Of a stretch of 64,000 nt of DNA, positions 44,336 to 52,709 are shown piece by piece. The notes under the pieces were generated by a model. That model was not told where the DNA came from. It ran no database searches and saw only the letters and a list, made by a program, of their open reading frames with translations. Made by a program: the position numbers and the translations under genes. Position 1 is the stretch's first letter, and each line of letters starts with the position of its first letter. The DNA comes from Rhizobiales bacterium YIM 77505 (GTDB taxonomy: Bacteria; Pseudomonadota; Alphaproteobacteria; Rhizobiales; Beijerinckiaceae), in assembly GCA_000745135.1 (NCBI GenBank), contig JQNH01000001.1, positions 3,023,501 to 3,087,500 of the forward strand, written 5' to 3'.

Positions 44336-45690
44336 GGCACTCCGCGAACCACACAACAGCACGCGGCGAGAACGCAAAACTTCCGGTCCGTCGGCTGCGC
44401 TGCGCGATCTACACCCGCAAATCCAGCGAGGAAGGGCTCGAGCAGGAGTTCAACTCGCTCGATGCGCAGCGCGAGGCCTGTGCGGCCTACATCGCGAGCC
44501 AGCGCGCCGAGGGCTGGATCGCACTGCCGACCGAGTATCACGATGGCGGCTTCTCGGGCAGTACCCTGGAGCGTCCGGCGCTCCAGCGGCTCCTTGGCGA
44601 TATCGACGCTGGGCTCGTTGACGTGGTGGTGGTCTACAAGATCGACCGCTTGTCGCGCTCGCTGATGGACTTCTCCAAGCTCGTCGAGGTGTTCGATCGC
44701 AACGCCGTCACCTTCGTCTCGGTCACGCAGTCGTTCAACACGACGACCAGCATGGGGCGGCTCACGCTCAACATCCTGCTGTCCTTCGCGCAGTTCGAGC
44801 GGGAGGTGATCGGCGAGCGCATCCGCGATAAATTCGCAGCGTCGCGGAAACGCGGCATGTGGATGGGCGGGTGGACGCCGCTCGGCTACGACGTGGTCAA
44901 CCGCAAGCTCGTGGTGAATGAGGCGGAGGCCGATCTTGTGCGGCGCATCTTCGCTCGCTTCCTCGAACTCGGCTCGGTGACGCTGCTCGTGCGCGAATTG
45001 CGCCAGGACGGCGCAATGACCAAACAAGGCAGGCCCTTCGACAAGGGCACGGTCTACAAGCTGCTCAACAACCGGGTCTACACCGGCGAAGTGGTCCACA
45101 AGGGCATCGCCTATCCCGGCGAGCACCAGGGCTTGGTCAAGCCCGCCATATTCGAGCGGGTTCAGGACATCCTGGCCGGCAACGGCTGGCAGCGTGCGGC
45201 TGCAACCCGCCGCGAGACGCCGGCTCTCCTCAAGGGCCTGATCTTCACCGGGAGCGGGCGGGCGATGACGCCGACGCACACGCGCAAAGGCTCGAGGCTC
45301 TACCGCTACTATGTCTCGACCGACGTGGTGCGCGGGCGCGAGAAGGCGCGAACCGAACCGCTGGCGCGCTTGCCGGCCGACCTCATCGAGACTGCGACGG
45401 TCAGGGAGGTGCTGCGCCTGATCCGCTCGCCCGAGATCATCGCCCAGACGATTGAGGCCGTGCGCGCAGAAGCCCCAGACACGTCCGATGGCGAGATCGT
45501 CGCAATCCTCGATCAGTTCTGGGGGCTGTGGGCCACCCTCATTCCGGCCGAGCAGGCGCGCGTGATCCGGCTCCTGGTCGAGCGGGTCGTGGTCAGACCC
45601 GATGGCGTCGCCATCACTTTGCACGCCGCAGGGCTCGGGCAGATCGCCCACGAGATGCTCAGCCTTGACAGCGCAAAGAGGGCGGCATGA
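44332..45690 (+). CDS. Large serine recombinase
   Basis: The 452-residue protein has the resolvase domain (YTRKSSEE carries the catalytic Ser, KIDRLSRSLMDF the key Arg), a Recombinase domain near residues 180-290, and a region where a zinc ribbon normally follows. There GLIFTGSGRAMTPTHTRKG lacks the expected cysteines. The GTG start overlaps the DUF2924 stop. It is the likely integrase of the element, although no att sites could be defined. Confidence 0.92.
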   Translation: MRHSANHTTARGENAKLPVRRLRCAIYTRKSSEEGLEQEFNSLDAQREACAAYIASQRAEGWIALPTEYHDGGFSGSTLERPALQRLLGDIDAGLVDVVVVYKIDRLSRSLMDFSKLVEVFDRNAVTFVSVTQSFNTTTSMGRLTLNILLSFAQFEREVIGERIRDKFAASRKRGMWMGGWTPLGYDVVNRKLVVNEAEADLVRRIFARFLELGSVTLLVRELRQDGAMTKQGRPFDKGTVYKLLNNRVYTGEVVHKGIAYPGEHQGLVKPAIFERVQDILAGNGWQRAAATRRETPALLKGLIFTGSGRAMTPTHTRKGSRLYRYYVSTDVVRGREKARTEPLARLPADLIETATVREVLRLIRSPEIIAQTIEAVRAEAPDTSDGEIVAILDQFWGLWATLIPAEQARVIRLLVERVVVRPDGVAITLHAAGLGQIAHEMLSLDSAKRAA

Positions 45691-46133
45691 CGACAATCAC
45701 GGACGTGACCGCATCTACCATCACGGTCGTCGTCCCCATCGAGGTTCGGCGACGCAATGGCCGGCCGAAAATTGTGCTGCCCGACCACGGTCCGCACCAG
45801 CCGGATGCGAGCGACCCGGCCAGTGGCACGGTCCTTCGGGCGATCGCCCGGGCCTGGCACTGGCGGCGGCGCCTCGATGCGGGGGAGGTTTCGACCCTCC
45901 AGGATCTTGCCGATGTCGAGAAGGTGACGCTGCCCTTCATCAGCCGCTTCATCCGGCTTGCTTATCTCTCGCCGATGGTGATGGAACGGATCGTCTCCGG
46001 AGGGGAAGGCATCGCCGTGTCGCTCGATCGCCTCGCCGCCGCCGCCCTGGAGCCATGGGCGCGACAGCCGGCATGGATCTTTGATGGACTTGGCTGCCGT
46101 GATCGGGACCGGTTGTCCGCCAGCAGTGACTAA
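45687..46133 (+). CDS. Third gene of the DUF2924-recombinase triad
   Basis: This 148-residue protein of unknown function contains a helical core (RAIARAWHWRRRLDAGEVST, then LQDLADVEKVTLPFISRFIR), resembling an HTH that may help the recombinase choose its site. The ATG overlaps the recombinase stop (ATGA). I know this arrangement from other rhizobial genomes, but not its role. Confidence 0.8.
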   Translation: MTTITDVTASTITVVVPIEVRRRNGRPKIVLPDHGPHQPDASDPASGTVLRAIARAWHWRRRLDAGEVSTLQDLADVEKVTLPFISRFIRLAYLSPMVMERIVSGGEGIAVSLDRLAAAALEPWARQPAWIFDGLGCRDRDRLSASSD

Positions 46134-46499
46134 ACCCGGGGCTTCTCCGGTGATCTTCTGACCCCCAGATTCGTAGTTCGTAGAACGAAGCCAGAACTTT
46201 CGATCTAAGTCACTCAGATAACTGGAGTTTTTCGGTAAGCCGTTGATGTCGTTAGCGCGACCATCGCAGGGGCCGCATTCGACAGCAAGAGACCGCCTTC
46301 GACCTCGTTGGACTCGCATCCGCCGCGCGACATATCCGCGACCAGTCTTCTTTAGGTTCTTTCTAGGACCCGATCTAGGATTGTTCCGCAGCCACGCGGG
46401 TAGCGCGCCTTGCCTGTCCGAACAACGAAAGTTCATTCACGGCCACGGTCCGCTCGCCCGCGTCTATGTTCTCCAGGTAATCCAAAGCTATAAGAGACC
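46134..46499. other. 366-bp spacer after the recombinase triad
   Basis: No long gene is supported. A direct repeat TCTAGGA at 46362-46368 and 46374-46380 (12 bp apart) is the only local structure seen. This is where an attachment site of the element could lie, but no core repeat was matched elsewhere. Confidence 0.45.
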
Positions 46500-46634
46500 A
46501 TGCAGCCGCACGAAGGCCCAAGACGCGACCGGGAGGGCGAGGAGCGCCTGAGGCAGCGGGCTCTCACCCGCTGGCTCAGCGTCGCGATTGCCGTTCTCGT
46601 TGCACTAATCGCCGTCGCGCTGATCTGGCGCTGA
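46500..46634 (+). CDS. 44-residue single-pass membrane peptide
   Basis: A short plus-strand frame encodes a charged N-terminal half (RRDREGEERLRQR, residues 8-20) followed by one hydrophobic helix (about residues 24-43) ending LIWR. The topology is clear, but the ribosome-binding site is weak. No family is recognised. Confidence 0.5.
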   Translation: MQPHEGPRRDREGEERLRQRALTRWLSVAIAVLVALIAVALIWR

Positions 46635-46637
46635 GTC

Positions 46638-47078
46638 TCACCCGTGACCCGCCCCCAAGCCGGGCGGCAGGGCGGCGGCCGTGGCATCGCGGCGCGCAAG
46701 AAGCGCCTCCAGCGCCGCTTGCGACGCCTCGTCGGCCGCCGCGATGGCGAGATCGAAAACCGCGAGAGCGTAGGCTTCGGCATCGTCGGCACGAGTGTTC
46801 AGTTTCAGGAAGCTCCGCTCCTCCCGCCACGCCACTACCTTGGCATCAAAGCTCGGGCGCTTCTCGTCGATCCAAGCCGTCACGCGGGCGTTGGCGGCCT
46901 CGACCGTGCGCCTGCGCTCGAATATGCGCTGTTGCACCGAGTCCATCTGACTTTCGATCTTGTGCTGGGATTTGTCCGACAAGTCCGAGCCGTTCGTCTG
47001 CAGGGCCTCAAGGCGGCGATCCATGCCGTGAAGCTTGATACGTAGTTCATCGCACAGTCGGCTGATGTGCTCGGTCAT
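46638..47078 (-). CDS. Coiled-coil hypothetical protein
   Basis: The 146-residue protein is almost wholly helical, with heptad patterns in residues 1-65 and an Ala-rich C-terminal helix. AAGGAG precedes the ATG. It is the last gene of the minus-strand small-gene cassette. Function is unknown. Confidence 0.7.
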   Translation of the reverse strand: MTEHISRLCDELRIKLHGMDRRLEALQTNGSDLSDKSQHKIESQMDSVQQRIFERRRTVEAANARVTAWIDEKRPSFDAKVVAWREERSFLKLNTRADDAEAYALAVFDLAIAAADEASQAALEALLARRDATAAALPPGLGAGHG

Positions 47079-47119
47079 GGTGTCTCCTTATGTGCCAGAT
47101 TGTCGACGCGGCAGGGCCC

Positions 47120-47392
47120 CTAAGCGCGTTCAATGAGGAAAGCGCTGCTGAGCTGATGTTCCTCGGCCCAGCGGCTGTGCGCGCCACCCGAACTCAGGAT
47201 GTGGTAGCGCGCCGGAAGGACGCCATCCGCCGAGGGGATGACCGTCGTGACCATGAAGCCGCCATTCCACGCCGCCTTTATGTCGCGCGGATCAACGACC
47301 GTGACGTGCTGGCCTGGCGTATATCTCGGCGCTTGGACACGGCGTTCCTGGAGTTCGATCGTGTCGGCCCCGCCGATTCCTGCTGCCCTCAT
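47120..47392 (-). CDS. Small hypothetical protein downstream of the IS element
   Basis: This 90-residue protein has a beta-rich core (APRYTPGQHVTVVDPRDI, GGFMVTTVIPS, ARYHILSSGG). GGAGG lies about 5 nt before the ATG, and an IS5-family element lies only 25 bp upstream, so normal transcription from the cassette is interrupted. Function is unknown. Confidence 0.65.
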   Translation of the reverse strand: MRAAGIGGADTIELQERRVQAPRYTPGQHVTVVDPRDIKAAWNGGFMVTTVIPSADGVLPARYHILSSGGAHSRWAEEHQLSSAFLIERA

Positions 47393-47416
47393 GACGGCCT
47401 CCGTGGATGTTCGCGC

Positions 47417-48226
47417 CTAGAGTCTGTTATGGACCAGTTCTGCGGCTTGACGGAGCATGAGGCAAGCGAAGGCGACGACGTGGAGGCCTGCGAGGGTTGT
47501 GTGCAGGCGCTCGTAGTCTTTGACGAGGCGGCGGCAGCGGGTGGCCCAAGCGAAGGATCGCTCGACGACCCAGCGCCGGGGCAGGAGGACGAAGCCGCGC
47601 TTGGCCTCGGGCAGGCGCACGACCTCCAGGGCGATGCCGTGTTCGCTGGCGGCCGCGGCCGGCTTGTCGCCGGTATAGCCCTGGTCAACGAAGGCGATCT
47701 CGACGCTGTTGCCGGTGGCCTGCTGCACGGCGGCGGCCAGGCGCCCGACCTCGGCGCGGTCGTCCGCCGTGGCGGGGGTGACGTGGAGGGCCAGGAGGTG
47801 GCCGAGCGTGTCGACCGCCAGGTGCAGCTTGGAGCCCTTCTTGCGCTTGGCGCCGTCATAGCCGGCGCGGTGGCCGCTCTCGGGCGTGGAGCGCAGCGTC
47901 CGGCTGTCGAGGATGGCGGCCGAGGGTGCGGGCGGGCGCCCGGCCGCCACCCGCAACAGCACGCGCAGGTCGTGGGCGAGCGCCTCGAACGAACCGGCCC
48001 GCAGCCAGCGCTGCGCCTGCTGATACACGGCCGCCCAAGGCGGCAGATCATTCGGCATCGCCCGCCAGGCAATGCCGTTGCGGACAACATAGCGCAGCCC
48101 GTTGAACACCTCGCGCAACGAGTGCTCCCGCTGCCCCGCCGCCTCAGGCAAGAGCGCAAGATAGGGCGCAACCAGCGCCCATTCGTCATCCGAAACGTCC
48201 GAGGGATAAGACTTGCGAGCAATCAT
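47417..48226 (-). CDS. IS5-family transposase
   Basis: The 269-residue protein is intact. It has the DUF4096-type N-terminus (DDEWALVAPYL), then DDE residues in ILDSRTLRS, FVDQGYTG and VVERSFAWATRCRRL. The reading frame is unbroken, so the element may still be mobile. It fills nearly the whole IS. Confidence 0.95.
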   Translation of the reverse strand: MIARKSYPSDVSDDEWALVAPYLALLPEAAGQREHSLREVFNGLRYVVRNGIAWRAMPNDLPPWAAVYQQAQRWLRAGSFEALAHDLRVLLRVAAGRPPAPSAAILDSRTLRSTPESGHRAGYDGAKRKKGSKLHLAVDTLGHLLALHVTPATADDRAEVGRLAAAVQQATGNSVEIAFVDQGYTGDKPAAAASEHGIALEVVRLPEAKRGFVLLPRRWVVERSFAWATRCRRLVKDYERLHTTLAGLHVVAFACLMLRQAAELVHNRL

Positions 48227-48268
48227 GCCCGCACCATAGCCGCACCCTCAGTCCATAACAGACTCTAG
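47417..48268 (-). mobile_element. IS5-family insertion sequence with CTAG target duplication
   Basis: The ends carry a perfect 17-bp inverted repeat (47418-47434 with 48251-48267) and CTAG occurs on both sides (47417-47420 and 48265-48268), the duplication typical of the IS427-type IS5 subgroup. Because CTAG is itself palindromic the exact border could shift by a base or two. The right CTAG provides the TAG stop of the adjacent gene. Confidence 0.93.
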
Positions 48269-48573
48269 AGCGGGAAGGCGCCAGTGACCGTAACTTCGGC
48301 GCTTGGACCGCCGTTCGGGTCGAGGAGCAAGATATCGAGCGCGAGGCCACCTTCGAGGGTGAGATGCGCCCGGCCGGCCTGGAAGACCCGCGCCAGCGTG
48401 GCTCTGTCGCCGTCAATATGCCCGGTGGCGGAGCGGCGGCCCCTCTCGAGGAAGCCATCAATCTCGTAGACGATCGCGCTAGGCTCCTGCTCACCGCCCT
48501 GAATGGTGAGGTGCCCATGGCCGCGCAGCGACCCTAGGTACTTGATTGACCCCCGGTGATGGATCGAGGTCAT
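48265..48573 (-). CDS. Small hypothetical protein whose stop lies in the IS target
   Basis: The 102-residue beta-rich protein (GHGHLTIQGGEQ, IVYEIDGFLERG, TLEGGLALDILL) is of unknown function. Its TAG stop is formed by the duplicated CTAG at 48265-48268, so the IS inserted at the stop without shortening it. It belongs to the small-gene cassette around the ClpP-like gene. Confidence 0.7.
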   Translation of the reverse strand: MTSIHHRGSIKYLGSLRGHGHLTIQGGEQEPSAIVYEIDGFLERGRRSATGHIDGDRATLARVFQAGRAHLTLEGGLALDILLLDPNGGPSAEVTVTGAFPL

Positions 48574-48643
48574 AACGTGTCGCTCCTGTGTGACGCTCAG
48601 AGAGAAGTCCGGGCATCGGCGGTTCCGCGCGGGAACGCAGAGA

Positions 48644-49240
48644 TCATCCCGGCAGCCCAGCGAGGTACTGATCGGTGAGGTAATACACGTTCTCGACAGG
48701 CATGGACGGGGTCACGACGTCATCGATGAAGCCGTGCCGCTTCGCGTCCTCGGCGAAGTAGACTGTGGTGCGCGCGGCGGCCTGCTCGATCTCTTCGACC
48801 GAGAGCGGCACCTCGGCCCTCGGCGCCGTCTCGGCCGCGATGAGGCGGTGGGTCTTCTGGTCGACGGCGAGCAGTTCGAGTTCCGAGCGCTTCAGGTCGG
48901 AATGGCTGTACCAGTCCGGCAGCATGCCTTTGGAGAACTTGGTCTGGTGCACCATGAAGCTCGACGCCGGCGTCCCGAACCGCTGCCCGAAGCCGAGAAA
49001 GAATAGGACGCCGGCCGAGTCGACGTTGGCCATGTTGTAGGCCGTGGTGCGCTCGGGCCGAGCCTTGAAGAAGGAATAGAGCTCCATTCCCGAGCCAGGG
49101 TGGCCGCCGCCGGTGATCAAGTAGAGCACGAACTCAGCGATGGACCCTTTGGAAGCCACCGAGAGCACGTATCCGGTCAGCACGTCGCACATCTTCTTGG
49201 AGATGATTGCGCTGCAGTAGATATGCTGGACGGTGCTCAT
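48644..49240 (-). CDS. ClpP-like serine peptidase
   Basis: The 198-residue protein has the ClpP/crotonase-like fold, with the nucleophile in NVDSAGVLFFLG (about residue 75), followed by the His in SFMVHQTKF. It resembles the divergent ClpP-like group lacking the ClpX contacts. It lies among small unknown genes and is not next to any AAA+ chaperone, so it is not the housekeeping ClpP. It could act alone or in an element-specific defence or maturation step. Confidence 0.85.
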   Translation of the reverse strand: MSTVQHIYCSAIISKKMCDVLTGYVLSVASKGSIAEFVLYLITGGGHPGSGMELYSFFKARPERTTAYNMANVDSAGVLFFLGFGQRFGTPASSFMVHQTKFSKGMLPDWYSHSDLKRSELELLAVDQKTHRLIAAETAPRAEVPLSVEEIEQAAARTTVYFAEDAKRHGFIDDVVTPSMPVENVYYLTDQYLAGLPG

Positions 49241-49259
49241 CCCGAAGGGTGCCTACTCC

Positions 49260-49400
49260 CTAAGACTTTCTGCCGCTTGGTGCGGCCGGTGCCTTGCTGT
49301 CGTTCGAGTTCGCGAAGAGGGAGACCGGGAGCGGATTCTTCGGCTTCTCCTTCTTCGGCTTCTTCGCCTCGCGATTGCCGCGTCGCTCGCCGCTGGCCAT
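49260..49400 (-). CDS. 46-residue Lys-rich peptide
   Basis: This short frame encodes MASGERRGNREAKKPKKEK-type basic N-terminal sequence and a Pro/Ser-rich end. GAGAGGAAT precedes the ATG at 49400. It is 19 bp upstream of the ClpP-like gene and in the same orientation. Small lysine-rich peptides of this kind occur widely in rhizobia. Function is unknown. Confidence 0.65.
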   Translation of the reverse strand: MASGERRGNREAKKPKKEKPKNPLPVSLFANSNDSKAPAAPSGRKS

Positions 49401-49444
49401 AGTGCATTCCTCTCGTGGTGGGGACGGAGAACCCGTCCCGAGGC

Positions 49445-49711
49445 TCAGCCCTGGTCGGCAAGGTTGAGCAGGTGGTCGAAATCGGCCAGGACTTGGTCGA
49501 TCAACTTGCGCCGGCGCGGGTCATCCCCGGCGGGGCTCGTAGCAAGAAGGCCGAGCAGGTAACGCGCCTTCTCAACCGCCTCGCCCCAAGTGGAGGCCGG
49601 AAGATCCATCAGCATCCTCTCAAGGTCCGCCTGACGGGCTCGCAAGGCGGCCTGATCGGCTTCCACCTCGGCACGCAAGCGACGAAGGTCGGTTGCCTTC
49701 TGGGGTGCCAT
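49445..49711 (-). CDS. Small coiled-coil hypothetical protein
   Basis: The 88-residue helical protein (MAPQKATDLRRLRAEVEAD) is probably the first gene of the minus-strand cassette. A GTG at 49750 is an alternative start. Function is unknown. Confidence 0.6.
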   Translation of the reverse strand: MAPQKATDLRRLRAEVEADQAALRARQADLERMLMDLPASTWGEAVEKARYLLGLLATSPAGDDPRRRKLIDQVLADFDHLLNLADQG

Positions 49712-49837
49712 GCCCCGGTGGGCATCGAGAGAGGTCGGATGCTCAGCCACGGTTCGGATGCTCTATGGCGGGAGTGGCAGGATCACGGAGATGCGGGCTT
49801 ACCGCCTTCAGAGCCCTCAATCGTTTGTGCAAACAAA

Positions 49838-49862
49838 AAGGCCGCTCACGAGGAGCGGCCTT
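49838..49862 (-). terminator. Intrinsic terminator of the cold-shock gene
   Basis: AAGGCCGCTC (49838-49847) pairs with GAGCGGCCTT (49853-49862). On the minus strand the stem runs into TTTTTGTTTG, a textbook Rho-independent terminator 46 bp after the csp stop. Confidence 0.9.
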
Positions 49863-49907
49863 CGCTGTAAGACGGCGCAGATCGTATCGTGCGCTGCCCA
49901 TCGCGGA

Positions 49908-50117
49908 TCACGCAGTCTGGATGTTGTTGACCGCGATCTTGCCGGAGCGGCGGTCTTCCGCCGTGTCGAAGGAGACTTTCTGGCCTTCGGAGAGTCCGCG
50001 CAGGCCAGCGCGCTCCAGGGCGGTGGCATGGACGAACACGTCCTTGGAGCCGTCTTCCGGCTGAATGAAGCCGAAGCCCTTCTGGTCGTTGTAGAACTTC
50101 ACAGTACCCGTATTCAT
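49908..50117 (-). CDS. cspA: Cold-shock protein
   Basis: The 69-residue protein is a complete [22 protein letters not shown] contains RNP1 (KGFGFI), and DVFVHATAL contains RNP2. It binds single-stranded nucleic acid and melts mRNA structure. GAGGATA precedes the ATG at 50117, and a strong terminator follows. The exact paralogue number cannot be assigned. Confidence 0.96.
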   Translation of the reverse strand: MNTGTVKFYNDQKGFGFIQPEDGSKDVFVHATALERAGLRGLSEGQKVSFDTAEDRRSGKIAVNNIQTA

Positions 50118-50594
50118 CGGGGTATCCTCATGGTCGCTTGGATGCACATGGGCGCAATGGCGCACTTGAACTCGCCACCGCATCCGGCTGATCGATATCT
50201 GGAAAGAGAGCCTGAACGTGCGCCCGGCAGAGCCCGAGGCGAAACGGCCCGATTGTCCGGCCAATGTCGATGAGCCGGATGTAGGAGCGCGGACGCCGAT
50301 TACAAGGGGGTGAAATCAACCGAGTGCTCGCCAAAGATGAGCAGCGATCAGCCGAATGCGGACTCAAAGCTTATGTGTGGGGCCGGCAAACTCACTCCCC
50401 CACCAAATTCGATTATTTGCGATTGCCCGCCTGATAATCGCGGCCCTGCACCCCCATGTATCGAAGGCACATACCGCCGCTGTTTTCGGTTCAGGGTAGC
50501 TTGCCGCCAACCGCGAGGGCGAGGGTCTCTGGAAGCGATATGCGCCGAGCGTCCGGCAACCGCTCCATAGACCGCGTCTTCGAGGAGGTTGGTC
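50118..50594. other. 477-bp spacer containing the csp leader and promoter region
   Basis: It lies between the divergent csp and the 50595-51140 gene. No supported gene and no clear sigma-70 promoter is seen. The leader of csp genes is often long and structured, which would fit. Confidence 0.4.
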
Positions 50595-51140
50595 ATGGCA
50601 TTTATCATCCAGTTCTTAAAGTTCAGACGCGGCGTACCAGAGGTCGTGCATACCCTTCGCTGCGCAGCCGCGGACGAGTCGGCCGCCTTGGCCTCAGCCC
50701 AGCGTCTCGTCGGCACGCGGGTCTGGCCGATGCGAACCGACGCGCTACGGGTCATGGATGATGGTGGTCGCACGCTGATCAATTGGATGGTGCCAGTTAC
50801 AGCAGCGCAGCCGACAACGCCTGTCAGAAGGCCCGTCGGGGAACGCATCGTCGCCGACTCCCGGCCAGCGTCGCCATTGAGAGTCGAAAGAGCAGACAGA
50901 CGTGAAGAGACGACGGCGGCTCCTCGGCGCCGCCATCGCTTCGATGTCGGACAGCCCGTTTCCTATGCCGAGGACGGTAAGCCGGAAATCTGGAAAGGTG
51001 GCTATGAGATCGTCATGCTTTGCGATTCCAGTGCCTGCGAACCGCAATACGCCATCAGGAGCGCGGACCAGTCGTATGATCGTATCGTGAGGGAGCACGA
51101 GCTCTGCGAGGACCTGGGAGCGCGCGTGCGAGGGCAGTGA
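50595..51140 (+). CDS. Hypothetical protein
   Basis: The 181-residue protein has a possible N-terminal hydrophobic strand (MAFIIQFLKF), an Arg/Pro-rich linker at about residues 80-115, and a C-terminal small domain (FDVGQPVSYAEDGKPEIWKG, DSSACEPQYAIRS, DRIVREHELC). The latter looks like a short SH3-like barrel. GGAGG precedes the ATG at 50595. Function is unknown. Confidence 0.6.
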   Translation: MAFIIQFLKFRRGVPEVVHTLRCAAADESAALASAQRLVGTRVWPMRTDALRVMDDGGRTLINWMVPVTAAQPTTPVRRPVGERIVADSRPASPLRVERADRREETTAAPRRRHRFDVGQPVSYAEDGKPEIWKGGYEIVMLCDSSACEPQYAIRSADQSYDRIVREHELCEDLGARVRGQ

Positions 51141-51205
51141 CCCCGCTAGCGCCTGGGCCACCGGGCATCCCCCTGCCGGGGGCGCGTGCTAAGAGGAGCG
51201 CACAA

Positions 51206-51565
51206 ATGGCCAATCTATTGAGGAATGAGGAACATCGCGGAGAGATCGATCGCTGGGATGACGAGGGCGGCGCGCCGCCATCACGACAGCGCTTGGGCGA
51301 GAACCGTGTCCGACCCCGTTCTCTCGGTCGGTCCCGACCTGATCCCGCCAACCCGCTGCTGAATCCTGCAACGCTTTCGGGTCATCTGCCGGTGGATGCT
51401 GCACCAGCCCAGCCCAATGAACTGCCGCCCGATCCGAACGGCACGTCTACCCTGACCGATGGCTTTGAATCATCCGCTTGGAGCACACGACAGGGAGAGC
51501 AGCCGGCCGCATTGACCTCTCTGAGGGTTATTTACTACGGGAGGGCATCTTGCCAACCGTACTAG
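51206..51565 (+). CDS. Low-complexity hypothetical protein
   Basis: A 119-residue frame begins at an ATG with GAGGAG upstream. The N-terminus is charged (NEEHRGEIDRWDDEG), then Pro/Asn-rich. Its end overlaps the cyclase start by 16 bp. Coding is uncertain. Confidence 0.4.
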   Translation: MANLLRNEEHRGEIDRWDDEGGAPPSRQRLGENRVRPRSLGRSRPDPANPLLNPATLSGHLPVDAAPAQPNELPPDPNGTSTLTDGFESSAWSTRQGEQPAALTSLRVIYYGRASCQPY

Positions 51566-52470
51566 AGCGCAAGCTCACCGCCATCCTGGCCGCCGACATC
51601 GCAGGCTACAGTCGGCTCATGCACGCCGATGAGAAAGCCACGCTCGCGACGATGAGCGACCACCGAGTGATCGTCGACGAGCTAATCGCGCGAGCTAACG
51701 GACGGATTGCCAGCACCGCGGGCGACGGGGTTTTAGCCGAGTTCGGTAGCGTCGTCGACGTGGTGACCTGCGCGGTGGCGATCCAGCAGGCCCTCGATAA
51801 GGCGAATGCCGCGCTTCCGGACAGCCAGCGGATGTATTTCCGCATCGGAGTGAGCGTCGGCGATGTCGTCGTCAAGGACGGTGGCGTCTTCGGTGACGGG
51901 GTGAACGTCGCAGCGCGTCTCGAAGCTCTGGCTGAGCCAGGTGGGGTTTGCGTGACGCGCGGAGTGCGGGATCACGTTCGCGACCGGACCGATTTTCAAT
52001 TCGAGGATCTTGGCGACCAGACCGTGAAAAACATACCGCGGCCGATCCGGGCCTTTCGCGTTCTGTTCAATCGCGAAGGTGAAGCGGAGATCGCGCCCAA
52101 CGTCATGCCCGCGCGGCGCGATGGTGCCGGCAAAACAGAACTCGACGTGCGTACCGTCGGGGCGGTGGTGGGCTTAGACCAGATGGAGCTGGCGTTCTGG
52201 CAATCGATCGAGGCGTGCGACGAAAGCGGTGAGTACAAGGCCTATCTCGAAAACTATCCGAACGGCGCCTTTGCCGCGCTCGCCCAGGCTCGTATCGAGA
52301 GGGCCTCAAAGCGTCCCGGCAGCCATGACCTCGAACTCGCGTTTTGGGACACCGTGAAGCGAAGCGACGATCCTGAGATGTTTCAGGCCTACTTGGCCAA
52401 GTACCCGGAAGGCGAGTTCCAGAAACTGGCGGAGATCAAAATTCGGTCGCTAGGCGCACCAAGGGCCTGA
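51550..52470 (+). CDS. Class III adenylate/guanylate cyclase with C-terminal tandem repeats
   Basis: The 306-residue protein starts at a TTG (51550) behind GGGAGGG. ILAADIAGYSRLM carries the first metal Asp, STAGDGVLAEF the second, and GDGVNVAARLE the transition-state Asn and Arg. The catalytic domain therefore looks functional. The C-terminus has two copies of an LAFW-YPxGxF repeat (about residues 210-250 and 257-300). An in-frame TTG at 51478 is the alternative start. Confidence 0.85.
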   Translation: MPTVLERKLTAILAADIAGYSRLMHADEKATLATMSDHRVIVDELIARANGRIASTAGDGVLAEFGSVVDVVTCAVAIQQALDKANAALPDSQRMYFRIGVSVGDVVVKDGGVFGDGVNVAARLEALAEPGGVCVTRGVRDHVRDRTDFQFEDLGDQTVKNIPRPIRAFRVLFNREGEAEIAPNVMPARRDGAGKTELDVRTVGAVVGLDQMELAFWQSIEACDESGEYKAYLENYPNGAFAALAQARIERASKRPGSHDLELAFWDTVKRSDDPEMFQAYLAKYPEGEFQKLAEIKIRSLGAPRA

Positions 52471-52709
52471 GCTCTCAATCGCATATGCTCCGCATCAGGA
52501 GGCGCGTCCGCATGCACGTCCCCGCCGACCGGCGCGTGTGGGATGACCACCGAGGCAAGACAGAGAGCTGGACCAACGGTCTGGCAGCAAGAGGACGCGG
52601 TGAACGCGGCGTAGTCGATGGCAGCCGTTCATCAGTACGATGCGGCTGAACTTCGAACAACCAGCCGCGTAGAGCCAGCTATTTACAACACGCGGCAAGA
52701 GGCTGGATC

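Noticed and set aside
46134-46499. Attachment site for the serine recombinase
   Set aside because: Only a short TCTAGGA direct repeat is visible, and no matching core was found at the other edge of the region.
50310-50570. 86-codon plus frame between csp and the next gene
   Set aside because: Cys/Pro-rich chance sequence with no ribosome-binding site.
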